A stretch of DNA of 64,000 nt from Sphingomonas_Q fennica_A (GCA_036946415.1 JAQIJD010000009.1:1-64000), one strand, 5' to 3'. Counted from the first letter of the stretch, positions 44,421 through 54,018 are shown. The notes: a model not told the origin generated them from the letters alone. Made by a program: numbers and translations.

Positions 44421-45398
44421 ATGACGAGCAGCGATTATTCCTTCGCGATCAGGCGGGTCCGGTTCGACGAGACATACCGCCCCGCCGCCGACACGCGGAT
44501 CACCACCAATTTCGCCAATCTAGCCCGCGGGCAGTGCCGGGAGGCGAATTTGCGCAAGGCGCTCCGCATGATCGACAATCGCTTCAACGCGCTGGCCGCC
44601 TGGGACAATCCGGACGGCGACCGCTATGCGGTGGAAACCGACATCGTCACCGTCGAGTTCGACATCCGCTCCGATGACCGCGCCGAGACCTTCCCGATCA
44701 TCGAGATGCTGGAAACCGCGATCCTCGATCGCCAGACCGGCACGCGCACGCGCGGCGTCGTCGGCAACAATTTCTCGTCCTACGTGCGGGATTATGATTT
44801 CAGCGTCCTGTTGCCGGCGTTCGGCAAAAGCGGATCGCTGCCGGACGATTTCGGCTGCCTGCACGGCAACCTCTTCAAGCGGTTCATCGCGTCCGACGCC
44901 TATCGCGCGGAATTCGCCAAGCCGCCCGTGATCTGCCTGAGCGTCTCAAGCAGCCGCACCTATCACAAGATGGAAAGCCGCCACCCGGTGCTGGGCGCCG
45001 AATATCGGCAGGATGCCCCTTCCGCCACCGACGATTATTTCGCCAAGATGGGAATGCGCGTCCGCTACTTCATGCCGGACGACAGCGCGGCGCCGCTCGC
45101 CTTCTATTTCGTCGGCGATCTGCTCGTCGATTATACCAATCTCGAACTGATCGGGATGATCAGCACGATGGAGACGTTCCAGAAGATCTACCGGCCGGAG
45201 ATCTACAACGCCAATTCGCGCGCCGGCCGCCGCTTCCGGCCGAGCCTCAGCCATCAGGATTATTCGCTCACGCAGATCGTCTACGATCGCGAGGAGCGGA
45301 GCCGGCTGGCGATCGAACAGGGCCGCTTCGCCGAGCAGCGCTTCATCATCCCCTATCGCGCGATGCTGGAACGCGCCTTCGCGGGGACGGTGCAATGA
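44421..45398 (+). CDS. mesX: MesX (DUF1852), partner of the oxygen-dependent methionine synthase
   Basis: 325 residues from ATG 44421. The sequence (YSFAIRRVRFDETYRPAADTRITTNFANLARG, then NFSSYVRDYDFSVLLPAFG, FMPDDSAAPLAFYFVGDLL and LSHQDYSLTQIVYDREERSRL) matches the DUF1852 family. Price and co-workers named this family MesX and showed that it is needed with MesD for folate-independent methionine synthesis, which also requires oxygen. It has no known cofactor motif. It overlaps mesD by 4 bp. Confidence 0.88.
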   Translation: MTSSDYSFAIRRVRFDETYRPAADTRITTNFANLARGQCREANLRKALRMIDNRFNALAAWDNPDGDRYAVETDIVTVEFDIRSDDRAETFPIIEMLETAILDRQTGTRTRGVVGNNFSSYVRDYDFSVLLPAFGKSGSLPDDFGCLHGNLFKRFIASDAYRAEFAKPPVICLSVSSSRTYHKMESRHPVLGAEYRQDAPSATDDYFAKMGMRVRYFMPDDSAAPLAFYFVGDLLVDYTNLELIGMISTMETFQKIYRPEIYNANSRAGRRFRPSLSHQDYSLTQIVYDREERSRLAIEQGRFAEQRFIIPYRAMLERAFAGTVQ

Positions 45399-46429
45399 GC
45401 GGCGAAGCGCTGCTGCCCACCTCCACCGCCGGCAGCCTGCCGAAGCCCGCCTGGCTGGCCCAGCCCGAAACCCTGTGGTCGCCGTGGAAGCTGGAAGGCG
45501 GGGCGCTCCGCGAGGGTCTTCGCGATGCGCTGCGCCTCTCGCTCGACGAGCAGGTGCGGGCGGGGATCGACATCGTCGGCGACGGCGAGCAGACCCGCCA
45601 GCATTTCGTGACGACCTTCATCGAGCATCTTGACGGCGTCGATTTCGATCGGCGGCAGACGGTCCGCATCCGCGATCGCTACGATGCCAGCGTGCCGTCC
45701 GTCGTCGGCGCCGTATCGCGCCCCGCCCCGGTCTTCGTCGAGGATGCCCGCTACCTCCGCGGCCTGACCGACCGGCCGATCAAATGGGCGCTGCCCGGCC
45801 CGATGACGATGATCGATACGCTCTACGACGGCCATTACGGCAGCCGCGAGAAGCTGGCGTGGGAGTTCGCCCGCATCCTCAATCAGGAAGCGCGCGAACT
45901 GGCGGCGGCGGGGGTCGATATCGTCCAGTTCGACGAGCCGGCGTTCAACGTCTTCTTCGACGAAGTGAACGACTGGGGCATCGCCGCGCTGGAGGAGGCC
46001 GCCCGCGACCTGCCGTGCGAGACGGCGGTCCACATCTGCTACGGCTACGGCATCAAGGCCAATACCGACTGGAAGGCGACGCTCGGGCCCGAATGGCGCC
46101 AGTACGAGCGCATCTTCCCGAAGCTGAACCGTTCGACGATCGATATCGTCTCGCTGGAATGCCACCATTCGCGCGTGCCGATGGACCTGATCGCGCTGAT
46201 CGCGGCGAAGAAGGTCATGGTCGGGGCGATCGACGTCGCCAGCACCGCGATCGAGACGCCCGAGGAGGTCGCCGAAACGCTGCGCCGCGCGCTGCGATTC
46301 GTCGCCGCGGACCGGCTCTACCCCAGCACCAATTGCGGCATGGCGCCCCTGCCCCGACCCGTCGCCGCGGCCAAGCTGAAGGCCCTCAGCGCAGGCGCGG
46401 CGATCGTCCGCCGCGAACTCGGCGCCTGA
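45395..46429 (+). CDS. mesD: MesD, core-type folate-independent methionine synthase
   Basis: 344 residues, only the C-terminal catalytic barrel of MetE. The opening LLPTSTAGSLPKPAWL is the usual start of the domain. Zinc ligands are visible as VHICYGYGI (H and C), SLECHHSR (E) and PSTNCGMAPL (C). The motif FDEPAFNVFFDEV matches MetE's IDEPALRE region. Without the N-terminal folate-binding domain it cannot use methyl-tetrahydrofolate in the ordinary way. With MesX, MesD makes methionine from homocysteine with an unknown methyl donor and oxygen. The start overlaps the mesX stop (ATGA). Confidence 0.9.
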   Translation: MSGEALLPTSTAGSLPKPAWLAQPETLWSPWKLEGGALREGLRDALRLSLDEQVRAGIDIVGDGEQTRQHFVTTFIEHLDGVDFDRRQTVRIRDRYDASVPSVVGAVSRPAPVFVEDARYLRGLTDRPIKWALPGPMTMIDTLYDGHYGSREKLAWEFARILNQEARELAAAGVDIVQFDEPAFNVFFDEVNDWGIAALEEAARDLPCETAVHICYGYGIKANTDWKATLGPEWRQYERIFPKLNRSTIDIVSLECHHSRVPMDLIALIAAKKVMVGAIDVASTAIETPEEVAETLRRALRFVAADRLYPSTNCGMAPLPRPVAAAKLKALSAGAAIVRRELGA

Positions 46430-46453
46430 CGGCAAACATGTTCGTCGAGAAAC

Positions 46454-46528
46454 TGGAGCGGGCGAAGGGATTCGAACCCTCGACCCCAACCTTGGCAAGG
46501 TTGTGCTCTACCCCTGAGCTACGCCCGC
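46454..46528 (-). tRNA. tRNA-Gly (GCC)
   Basis: 75 nt including CCA on the minus strand. Acceptor GCGGGCG/CGCCCGC, D-arm GCTC/GAGC, anticodon stem CAACC/GGTTG around TTGCCAA with GCC, T-arm GAGGG/CCCTT-type with TTCGAATC loop. It lies between mesD and cnoX, and the remaining 175 bp up to cnoX contain no gene that I can support. Confidence 0.95.
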
Positions 46529-46703
46529 TCTGGCGTCCGGCCCGGCGGCCGCGGCCGCCGGTGGAGGCGCGCACTTAGCGCGGGGTGCGGCGGTCGGCAA
46601 GCCCCTTATCGCATCTGCATGCGCAACCCTTGGCAGGAGCGTGCGCGCTGCCACATAGGGGTGGAAGCGGCGCCATCACGGCGGCCGGCAGGGAGCCAGG
46701 CGA

Positions 46704-47615
46704 GTGGCAACATTGGGGATGAGCGCTGCCGAGCGCGAGGCGATCGAGGCGTTCCGGCGCGACGTGATCGAACCGTCTATGACGTCGCTGGTGATCCTGG
46801 ATTTCTGGGCCGAATGGTGCGGCCCGTGCAAGCACCTGGGGCCGGTGCTGGAGAAGGTGGCGGCGGCCTATGCCGATCGCGGCGTGGTGCTGGCCAAGAT
46901 CGACGTCGACAAGGATAAGATGATCGCGGCGCAATTCCGCGTCCAGTCAATCCCCACCGTCTATGCGCTGTTCCAGGGCCAGCTCGTCGCCGATCTCACC
47001 CAGGCGCGGACCGAAAAGCAATTGGGGCAGATGCTCGACCAGATCCTCCGCCAGCTGCCGATCGAAAGCGAGGCGGGGCGGCAGGAGCAGGAGATCGCCC
47101 CGCTGATCACGCTGGGCGAGGAATCGCTGGATGGCGGCGATGCCGAACGGGCGCTCTCGATCTTCACCCAGCTTGCCGATCTCGCGCCCGACCATCCGCA
47201 GGTCGCGGCGGGTGCGATCCGGGCGCTTGCGGCGCTGGGCCGGATCGACGAGGCGAAGGCGATGCTCGATGCCCTCCCGCCCGAGGCGGCGAAGGATCCG
47301 GCCCTTTCCCGCGCGCGCGCGGTGATCGCGCTGGCGGGCGAGGCGGCGCCGGCTGCCGATGCGTCCGGCCTCGCCGCGCGCCTCGCCGCCGATCCCGACG
47401 ATCACGAGGCGGCCTATGCGCTGGCCGGCGACCATATGGCGACGGGCGATCGCGATGCCGCCGCCGACGTGCTGCTCGCCAGCATCGCCCGCGATAGGAC
47501 GTGGAACGAGGGTGCCGCCCGCGCCCGCCTGCTGAAGCTGTTCGAGGCGGTCGGCCTCGAGGATCCGTGGGTGTCCGCGCAGCGGCGGCGCCTGTCCGCG
47601 ATCCTGTTCACATGA
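46704..47615 (+). CDS. cnoX: CnoX/YbbN thioredoxin-like co-chaperone
   Basis: 303 residues from GTG 46704 (ATG 46719 also possible). The thioredoxin domain VILDFWAEWCGPCKHLGPVLEKVA has a WCGPC active site, unlike E. coli CnoX, whose site is SxxC. It is followed by TPR-like helices (LGEESLDGGDAERALSIFTQLADLAPDHPQ and DPDDHEAAYALAGDHMATGD). CnoX holds clients under oxidative stress and passes them to GroEL. With two cysteines this one could also reduce disulfides. Its stop overlaps the next start by 4 bp. Confidence 0.87.
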   Translation: MATLGMSAAEREAIEAFRRDVIEPSMTSLVILDFWAEWCGPCKHLGPVLEKVAAAYADRGVVLAKIDVDKDKMIAAQFRVQSIPTVYALFQGQLVADLTQARTEKQLGQMLDQILRQLPIESEAGRQEQEIAPLITLGEESLDGGDAERALSIFTQLADLAPDHPQVAAGAIRALAALGRIDEAKAMLDALPPEAAKDPALSRARAVIALAGEAAPAADASGLAARLAADPDDHEAAYALAGDHMATGDRDAAADVLLASIARDRTWNEGAARARLLKLFEAVGLEDPWVSAQRRRLSAILFT

Positions 47616-48232
47616 AGGCGGGCGCGCGGCTGTCGGTCTTCCCGCTGGGCGGGGCCCTGCTGCTGCCGCGCGCCTATCTGCCGCTGCATATCTTCGAGCC
47701 GCGCTACCGGGCGCTCGTCCAGGACGCGCTGATCCGGGACCGGCGGATCGGCATGGTCCAGCCGCGCGGCGGCGGCCAGGTGCCGCCGCTGTTCGATGTC
47801 GGCTGCATCGGCCGCATCATCGACGTGCAGGCGATGGAGGACGGTCGCTACAATATCGTGCTGGAGGGCACGACCCGCTTCCGCATCCTGCGCGAGCTGG
47901 ATACGACCACCGCCTTCCGCCAGGTCGAGATCGTGACCGCCGACTATCTCGACGACGGCGACGACCCCGAACCGCTCGCCCCCGTGATGCGGGCGAGCGT
48001 GGAGCGCGAGGCGCGGCGGATGGCGGCGATCCGCGGCTATGCGGTGGATTGGGATCAGGTCGGCCGGCTGGACGACGAGGGCCTCGTCAACGGCTTCGCC
48101 CAGGCCGGCCCGTTCGACGTGGCGGCGCGGCAGGCGCTGCTGGAAGCGCCGACGCTCTTGGAGCGCGCCGAACTGCTCGTCCAGTTCCTCGCCTTCTTCG
48201 CCGCCGGCGGGGACGACAAGACGATCCAGTAG
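47612..48232 (+). CDS. Lon N-terminal (substrate-binding) domain protein
   Basis: 206 residues. It is the stand-alone LON domain: LSVFPLGGALLLPRAYLPLHIFEPRYRALVQDAL, then GCIGRIIDVQAMEDGRYNIVLEGTTRFRIL and a helical end (RQALLEAPTLLERAELLVQFLAFF). There is no ATPase or protease domain, so it cannot degrade protein. Such proteins occur widely in proteobacteria next to the cnoX/ybbN gene, as here. The role is unknown, probably in proteostasis. Confidence 0.87.
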   Translation: MKAGARLSVFPLGGALLLPRAYLPLHIFEPRYRALVQDALIRDRRIGMVQPRGGGQVPPLFDVGCIGRIIDVQAMEDGRYNIVLEGTTRFRILRELDTTTAFRQVEIVTADYLDDGDDPEPLAPVMRASVEREARRMAAIRGYAVDWDQVGRLDDEGLVNGFAQAGPFDVAARQALLEAPTLLERAELLVQFLAFFAAGGDDKTIQ

Positions 48233-48248
48233 CGGATCGTCCGCGCGG

Positions 48249-49472
48249 CTACGCCAATTCTCCCTGCAACAGCCGCGGCAGCGCCCCCGTCTCGCCCCGC
48301 GCTTCGGCCATGAAGCCGCGCGTCAGCGGCGGGGTGCGGGCGACGATCCCCAGGCCGAAGCGGCGCACCGCGCGCGGGCCGCGCCCGGGCAGGCCGAACA
48401 GGCGGGTGAGGCCGTCCGTCACCGAGGCGACCAGCAGGCCATCGACCGCGCGCCACCGCTCGTAGCGGGCGAGCAGTTGCGCATCGCCCGTGTCCAGCCC
48501 CAGCCGCACGCCCTCCGCCAGCACCTGCGTCAGCGCCGCCACGTCGCGCAGGCCGAGGTTGAGGCCCTGCCCCGCGATCGGGTGGATGCCGTGCGCGGCA
48601 TCGCCCACCAGCGCCAGCCGCTCCGCCACGATCCGCGTCGTATGGTGGAAGCCGAGCGGGTAGGAGGACCGCGGGCTGGCGCTGCGGAGCGACCCCAGCA
48701 GGCCGCCCATCCGCTTGTCCGCCTCCGCCAGGAAGGCGCGATCGGGCAGGCCGAGCATCGCCGGCGCATCCTTCGCCGCCACCGTCCAGACCAGCGCCGA
48801 GCGCGGCCCTTCGGCATCGTCGACCAGCGGCAGCAGCGCGAACGGGCCGGCCGGATAGAAGATCTCGTGCGCCACCCCGCCGTGCGGCTTTTCGTGGCCG
48901 ATCGCCGCGATCAGCGCGACATGATCATAGGACCAGCGCGCCGGGTGCAGGCCGGCCGCATCGCGCGTCGGCGAGCGGCGGCCTTCGGCCCCCACCACCA
49001 GCGGCGCGCGGGCGACGCGCCCGTCGCCAAGCGTCACCGTCACGCCGGCGGACGTCCGCTCCGTCTCCGCCGGGGTGCCGCGCCACAGCGTCACGCCCGG
49101 CGCCGCCTCGGCCGCGGCGCGCAGGGCGTGGCGGATCGCGCGATTCTCGAACATGTGGCCGAGCGGGCCGCCCGCCGCATCCGCGCGGAACACCAGCGGC
49201 TTGCCGCCCAGCCCGTCCGCGACGTGGATCGCGCCGATCGCGCAGCCCTGGCCGTCCAGTCGCGGCGCGATGCCGATCGCCTCCAGCATCCGCCACGAGG
49301 CCGAGGCGATGGCCGACGCGCGCCCGTCGAAGCCGGCGGCCAGCGTCGCGGCGGGATCGGCGGGATCGACCACGATCGTCGTCAGCCCGTGCGCATCCAG
49401 CGCCACCGCCAGCGTCAGGCCGACGAGGCCGCCGCCCAGCACGATCGCATCGGCCGTTCCGTCATCGGTCAT
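48249..49472 (-). CDS. UbiH/UbiF-type FAD monooxygenase for ubiquinone synthesis
   Basis: 407 residues from ATG 49472. The FAD-binding GxGxxG region is AIVLGGGLVGLTLAVAL, the second is VVGAEGRRSPTRDAAG, and the third is LALVGDAAHGIHPIAGQGLNLGLRDVAAL, together giving the UbiH/UbiF/VisC group that hydroxylates the quinone ring. Which ring position it works on cannot be said from sequence alone. The start overlaps the flippase stop by 4 bp. Last gene of the polA-flippase-ubi run. Confidence 0.88.
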   Translation of the reverse strand: MTDDGTADAIVLGGGLVGLTLAVALDAHGLTTIVVDPADPAATLAAGFDGRASAIASASWRMLEAIGIAPRLDGQGCAIGAIHVADGLGGKPLVFRADAAGGPLGHMFENRAIRHALRAAAEAAPGVTLWRGTPAETERTSAGVTVTLGDGRVARAPLVVGAEGRRSPTRDAAGLHPARWSYDHVALIAAIGHEKPHGGVAHEIFYPAGPFALLPLVDDAEGPRSALVWTVAAKDAPAMLGLPDRAFLAEADKRMGGLLGSLRSASPRSSYPLGFHHTTRIVAERLALVGDAAHGIHPIAGQGLNLGLRDVAALTQVLAEGVRLGLDTGDAQLLARYERWRAVDGLLVASVTDGLTRLFGLPGRGPRAVRRFGLGIVARTPPLTRGFMAEARGETGALPRLLQGELA

Positions 49473-51019
49473 GTCGTGGCTCCCTTGAGGCGGAAGAGGG
49501 TGCGGTCCTCGGGCGTGAAGCCGCGATACCAGACGACGACGCCATAAACGCCGAGGATCAGCGGCACGCCCACCGCCAGCTCCACCCATTCGTAATCGGC
49601 GGGAACGCGCGTCACCGCCCAGCCGACCGTGCCGGCGATCAGCGATGCGCCGACCACCGGCCAGCGCCAGCCCGAAACGCGCGCGCCGAGCAGCTTCGCC
49701 AGCAGCCGCGCCTTGGCGATCGAGGCGAGGCCCAGCGCCAGCATCAGCGCCAGCGCCGGGCCGGCGGCGGCGACCGGATCGTCGCGCCGGTCAGGCCGCG
49801 GCGGCACCCAGCCCCATTGCTCGAGCAGCGGCATCGCGCCGCGCAGGACGAGGACGAACAGCACCGACAGGCCGATCTGGAGGAGGATCATCGCCACCGA
49901 GATCAGCAGGTTGCGCTTGGGTGCGACGTAGATCAGCGCCGCCTCGCTGACGACGGCGGTGGCGGCGATCGCCTCGGCCGCGAGCAGCACGGCCAGCGCG
50001 CCGGTGCCGCCGACGAAGCCGGGGCCGACCAGCCCCATCACCGCCCGCCCCGGAATGGCGAGCGCAAGCGCGATGCCGACCTGCGCGGCGATGATCCAGA
50101 AGCCCACCTGCCGCACCTGCCGCGCGACGGCCTTCTCATTCCCCTCGGCAAGGTTCTGGGTGATGACAGGGCCGAGGATCGGATCGAAGCTGGTCTTCAG
50201 CTTCTGCGGCAGCGAGGCGACCTGCTGCGCGACATAATAGATGCCGACGATCGCGGGTGAGAAGAACAGGCCCAGCATCGCGATGTCCAGCCGGCGCGAT
50301 CCCCATTCGATCGCGTCGGCGCCGGCCAGCGGCAGGTTGCGCACCGCGATACGGTAGAGCCGCACCGGCTCGGGCCGCCAGCCGCGCGGCCAGCCGTAGG
50401 ATCGGAACAGCGGCCACAGCGAGGCGGCGAGCGCGGCGATGGTCGAGAGGACATAGGCGAGGATCAGCCCGTCGCGCTTGGAATACCAGGCGAGCGCGAA
50501 GGCGGCGATGCTGATCGTCCACGGTTCGATCAGCGACCGCGCCTTGACGGTCGCGCCGATATCGCCGCGATAGGCGAGTGCGGCGAGCGCGATGTCCGAT
50601 CCCACCCAGCCGAAGATGGTGAGCGGCAGGAGGCCGTCGCGCCCGTTGATCGCGCTGTTGGGGAACATCAGCTCGGGCACCGCGATCAGCACGCCCGCGA
50701 CCAGGATCGAGGTGAGCCAGCCGACCAGCATCCCGTCCCACACCACATGGACGTGCGGGCGATGCGTCAGCGAAAGATTCTGGGCAAGGCCGCGCTTCAG
50801 CCCGACGGTGGCGATCTGCGCGGCGAATTCGACGACGATCGTGGCGTAGGCGAAGCGCCCCAGCGCCTCCGCCCCGTACCAGCGCCCGGCGATGAACAGG
50901 AACGGCAGCCGCGCCGCCAGCCGCAGCAGGAAGCCGAAGAAATTGGTCCGCCCGCCCTGCGCCAGCGATTCGATGTCGCCCGGCCCCTCGATCGGGGCGG
51001 CGGGGGGCGGCGTGGTCAA
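49469..51019 (-). CDS. Polysaccharide flippase (Wzx-like, MOP superfamily)
   Basis: 516 residues with a TTG start overlapping the polA stop (TTGA). About 12-14 transmembrane helices can be seen, with N-terminal GGRTNFFGFLLRLAARLPFLFIAGRWYG typical of PST-family flippases and central SRRLDIAMLGLFFSPAIVGIYYVAQQV. Wzx-type proteins flip lipid-linked repeat units to the periplasm. It is not within a glycan cluster here but in a run with polA and ubiH, so its glycan is unknown. The TTG start is chosen because the frame is continuous and the family N-terminus follows. Confidence 0.8.
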   Translation of the reverse strand: MTTPPPAAPIEGPGDIESLAQGGRTNFFGFLLRLAARLPFLFIAGRWYGAEALGRFAYATIVVEFAAQIATVGLKRGLAQNLSLTHRPHVHVVWDGMLVGWLTSILVAGVLIAVPELMFPNSAINGRDGLLPLTIFGWVGSDIALAALAYRGDIGATVKARSLIEPWTISIAAFALAWYSKRDGLILAYVLSTIAALAASLWPLFRSYGWPRGWRPEPVRLYRIAVRNLPLAGADAIEWGSRRLDIAMLGLFFSPAIVGIYYVAQQVASLPQKLKTSFDPILGPVITQNLAEGNEKAVARQVRQVGFWIIAAQVGIALALAIPGRAVMGLVGPGFVGGTGALAVLLAAEAIAATAVVSEAALIYVAPKRNLLISVAMILLQIGLSVLFVLVLRGAMPLLEQWGWVPPRPDRRDDPVAAAGPALALMLALGLASIAKARLLAKLLGARVSGWRWPVVGASLIAGTVGWAVTRVPADYEWVELAVGVPLILGVYGVVVWYRGFTPEDRTLFRLKGATT

Positions 51020-53772
51020 TGCGCCGCGCCCCAGCTCGGGCCGGTGCCGATCTCCACGCCGAGCGGTACGGAAAGCGCGACATGCGGTTCGGCAGCGGAT
51101 TCCATCACGCCGCGGATCACCGGCGTGGCGGCGGCGACGTCGCCTTCCGGCAGCTCGAACACCAGTTCGTCATGCACCTGGAGGAGCATGCGGACGTTGG
51201 GCAGCCCCGCTGCGGCGAGCGCAGGGTTCATGCGCGCCATCGCCCGCTTGATGATGTCGGCGCTCGTCCCCTGGATCGGCGCGTTGATCGCCTGCCGCTC
51301 GGCCGCCTGCCGTTCGTTCGGCGTCTTGCCGCGGATGCCGGGCAGGTGCGTCTTGCGGCCGAACAAGGTCGTCACGAAGCCTTTCTCGCGCACCTGCGCC
51401 ACCGTCTCGGCGATGTAGCGGTTGATGCCGGGGAAGCGATCGAAATAGCGGTCGATCATCGCCTGTGCCTCGCCGCGATCGACGCCGAGCCGGCCGGCCA
51501 GCCCCCAGGAGGAGATGCCGTAGAGGATGGCGAAGTTGATCGTCTTGGCCTTGCCCCGCGTATCGCGATCGACCGTGCCGAACAATTCCTGCGCGGTCAG
51601 CGAATGGATGTCCTGCCCCTCCGCGAACGCCTCGCGCAGCTGCGGCACGTCGGCCATATGCGCCGCCAGCCGCAGCTCGATCTGCGAATAGTCGGCCGAC
51701 AGCAGGACGTTGCCGGGCGCCGCCACGAACGCGTCGCGGATGCGGCGGCCGATCTCTGTGCGGATCGGGATGTTCTGGAGGTTGGGGTCGGTCGAGGACA
51801 GCCGCCCGGTCTGCGCGACGGCCAGGCTGAAGCTGGTGTGGACGCGCCCCGTGGCGGGGTTGATCTGCGCCTGCAAGGCATCGGTATAGGTGGTTTTGAG
51901 CTTGGTCAGCTGCCGCCAGTCGAGCACCAGCCGCGCCACCTCCGCCCCCTCGCCCGCCAGCCGTTCCAGCTCGTTGACGTCGGTGGAGTAAAGCCCGGTC
52001 TTGCCCTTGCGGCCGCCCTTCAGGCCCAGCCGCTCGAACAGCACCTCGCCCAATTGCTTGGGGCTGCCGATGGTGAACGGCCCGCCGGCCGCTTCATGCA
52101 CCAGCCCCTCCAGCCGCGCGATCTCGCCCGCGAATTCGCCCGACAGGCGGGCGAGTTCGGCGCGGTCGACGAGGATGCCGGCCTGCTCCATCCCCGCCAC
52201 CACCGGCACCAACGGCCGGTCGACCAGTTCGTAGACGCGCGTCGCCGCCTCGCGGGCGAGGCGCGGCTTCAGCCGCCGCCACAGCCGCAGCGTCACGTCC
52301 GCATCCTCGGCGGCATATTCGGTCGCCTTGTCGAGGCTCACCTTGTCGAAGCTGATCGCCGCCTTGCCCGTGCCGCACACCGTCTTGAAGGCGATGCAGG
52401 CATGGTCGAGGTGGCGCTTGGCGAGGTCGTCCATCCCGTGCCCGCCGATCCCCGCGTCGAGATCGTAGGACAGCAGCATCGTATCGTCATACGGGCCAAC
52501 CTCGATTCCCGCCCGGCGGAACATGATGAGGTCGTATTTGAGGTTCTGCCCGATCTTGAGGATAGAGGGATCCTCCAGCAGCGGTTTCAGCTTGCCCAGC
52601 ACCACCTCCGGCGGCAGCTGCGCCGGCGCATCGCCGCCGAGCAGGTCGCCACCCCCCGCCGGCCCGTGCGCCACCGGAATGTAGCAGGCGTGGCCGGGCG
52701 CGGTCGCCAGACTGATGCCAACCAGGGTCGCGCGGATGCAGTCGAGATCGTCGGTCTCGGTATCCACCGCCACCTGCCCCGCGGCGAAAGCGGCGGCGAT
52801 CCAGCGATCGAGCGCCTCCTCCGTCACGACCGTCTCGTAATCCTTGTGGACGAAGGGCGGATCGGCCGGCTCCTCCACCTGCGCGATCGGGCTGGGCACC
52901 GGCGCCGCCCCGCCCAGCTTGGTCAGCAGCGCGCGGAACCCCTGATCCTCCAGGAAGGCGCGCAACGGCGCATCGGGAATGCCCTTCATCGCCAGATCGT
53001 CGAGCGGCTCGGGCAGCGGTCGGTCGCACACCAGCCGCACCAGCTCGCGGCTGAGGCGGGCATTGGCGGCATGGTCGATCAGCGACTGGCGCAGCTTGGG
53101 CTTCCTGATCTCCCCGGCGGCGGCCAGCACCGCTTCGAGGTCGCCATAGGTGCGGATCAGCTCGGACGCCGTCTTCGGTCCGATGCCGGGGACGCCGGGC
53201 ACATTGTCCACGCTGTCGCCCATCAGCGCCAGCACGTCGCCCAGCCGCTCGGGCGGCACGCCGAACTTCTCCTCCACGTAAGCCGCATCGATCCGGCGGT
53301 TGTTCATCGTGTCGAGCAGGTCCAGCCCCGGCTCGATCAGCTGCATCAGATCCTTGTCGGACGAGACGATCGTCACCTGCCAGCCGGCGGCCAGCGCGGC
53401 GCGCGCATAGCAGGCGATGATGTCGTCCGCCTCCAGCCCCACCTCCTCGATGCAGGGCACGGAAAAGGCGCGCGTCGCATCGCGGATCAGCGGGAATTGG
53501 GGGACGAGGTCTTCCGGCGGCGGCGGGCGGTGCGCCTTATATTGGTCGTACATGTCGTTGCGGAACGTCTTGGACGAGGCATCGAAGATCACCGCCAGAT
53601 GCGTCGGCCCGTCCGCCTTGTGCAGATCCTCCACCAGCCGCCACAACATCGTCGTGAAGCCATAGACGGCGCCGGCCGGCGCCCCGTGCCGATTGGTGAG
53701 CGGCGGCAGGCGATGATAGGCGCGGAAGATGTAGCCCGAACCATCGACGAGGTAGAGGTGATTGGCGGCCAT
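51016..53772 (-). CDS. polA: DNA polymerase I
   Basis: 918 residues, complete. The 5'-3' exonuclease domain (MAANHLYLVDGSGYIFRAYH, GDSVDNVPGVPGIGPKTA) is residues 1-290. The 3'-5' exonuclease domain follows with VAVDTETDDL intact, so proofreading is expected. The polymerase domain has LLSADYSQIELRLAAHMAD (motif A), KTINFAILYGISSWGLAGRL (motif B) and MLLQVHDELVFELPEG (motif C). It fills gaps in replication and repair. The two genes after it start inside its stop codon region, so it leads a three-gene run. Confidence 0.97.
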   Translation of the reverse strand: MAANHLYLVDGSGYIFRAYHRLPPLTNRHGAPAGAVYGFTTMLWRLVEDLHKADGPTHLAVIFDASSKTFRNDMYDQYKAHRPPPPEDLVPQFPLIRDATRAFSVPCIEEVGLEADDIIACYARAALAAGWQVTIVSSDKDLMQLIEPGLDLLDTMNNRRIDAAYVEEKFGVPPERLGDVLALMGDSVDNVPGVPGIGPKTASELIRTYGDLEAVLAAAGEIRKPKLRQSLIDHAANARLSRELVRLVCDRPLPEPLDDLAMKGIPDAPLRAFLEDQGFRALLTKLGGAAPVPSPIAQVEEPADPPFVHKDYETVVTEEALDRWIAAAFAAGQVAVDTETDDLDCIRATLVGISLATAPGHACYIPVAHGPAGGGDLLGGDAPAQLPPEVVLGKLKPLLEDPSILKIGQNLKYDLIMFRRAGIEVGPYDDTMLLSYDLDAGIGGHGMDDLAKRHLDHACIAFKTVCGTGKAAISFDKVSLDKATEYAAEDADVTLRLWRRLKPRLAREAATRVYELVDRPLVPVVAGMEQAGILVDRAELARLSGEFAGEIARLEGLVHEAAGGPFTIGSPKQLGEVLFERLGLKGGRKGKTGLYSTDVNELERLAGEGAEVARLVLDWRQLTKLKTTYTDALQAQINPATGRVHTSFSLAVAQTGRLSSTDPNLQNIPIRTEIGRRIRDAFVAAPGNVLLSADYSQIELRLAAHMADVPQLREAFAEGQDIHSLTAQELFGTVDRDTRGKAKTINFAILYGISSWGLAGRLGVDRGEAQAMIDRYFDRFPGINRYIAETVAQVREKGFVTTLFGRKTHLPGIRGKTPNERQAAERQAINAPIQGTSADIIKRAMARMNPALAAAGLPNVRMLLQVHDELVFELPEGDVAAATPVIRGVMESAAEPHVALSVPLGVEIGTGPSWGAAH

Positions 53773-53838
53773 CGCCGCGCTCTAGCAGGCGGCGGGGGGC
53801 AGGGCGATAGACGTTCCTGTCCCGGCCGCCCGACCCGC

Positions 53839-54018
53839 CTACCGCAGCTTGGCGATCTTCAGCCCGTCCTGTTTGGCGCGTTCCGCGGTCGATTCCTCCG
53901 ACCGCTTCAGCGCCTTGGCGATCGCCTTCAGCCCCTGCCCCTTGGCGGCGAGGCGCTGGAGCTTCTGCAACTCGTCCGGCGTCCACGGCTGGCGGTGGCG
54001 GGTGAAGCCTTCGCTCAT
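53839..54018 (-). CDS. Small HTH-like protein coupled to nadB
   Basis: 59 residues: MSEGFTRHRQPWTPDELQKL, RLAAKGQGLKAIAKALKRSEESTAERAKQDGLKIAKL. The WT-x-DE-L beginning and the AIAKALKRS segment look like a minimal helix-turn-helix of the SANT/Myb or RNA-polymerase-sigma kind. The ATG overlaps the nadB stop by 4 bp (ATGA), so it is translationally coupled. Its function is unknown; it is well conserved in form, with all codons in frame. Confidence 0.6.
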   Translation of the reverse strand: MSEGFTRHRQPWTPDELQKLQRLAAKGQGLKAIAKALKRSEESTAERAKQDGLKIAKLR

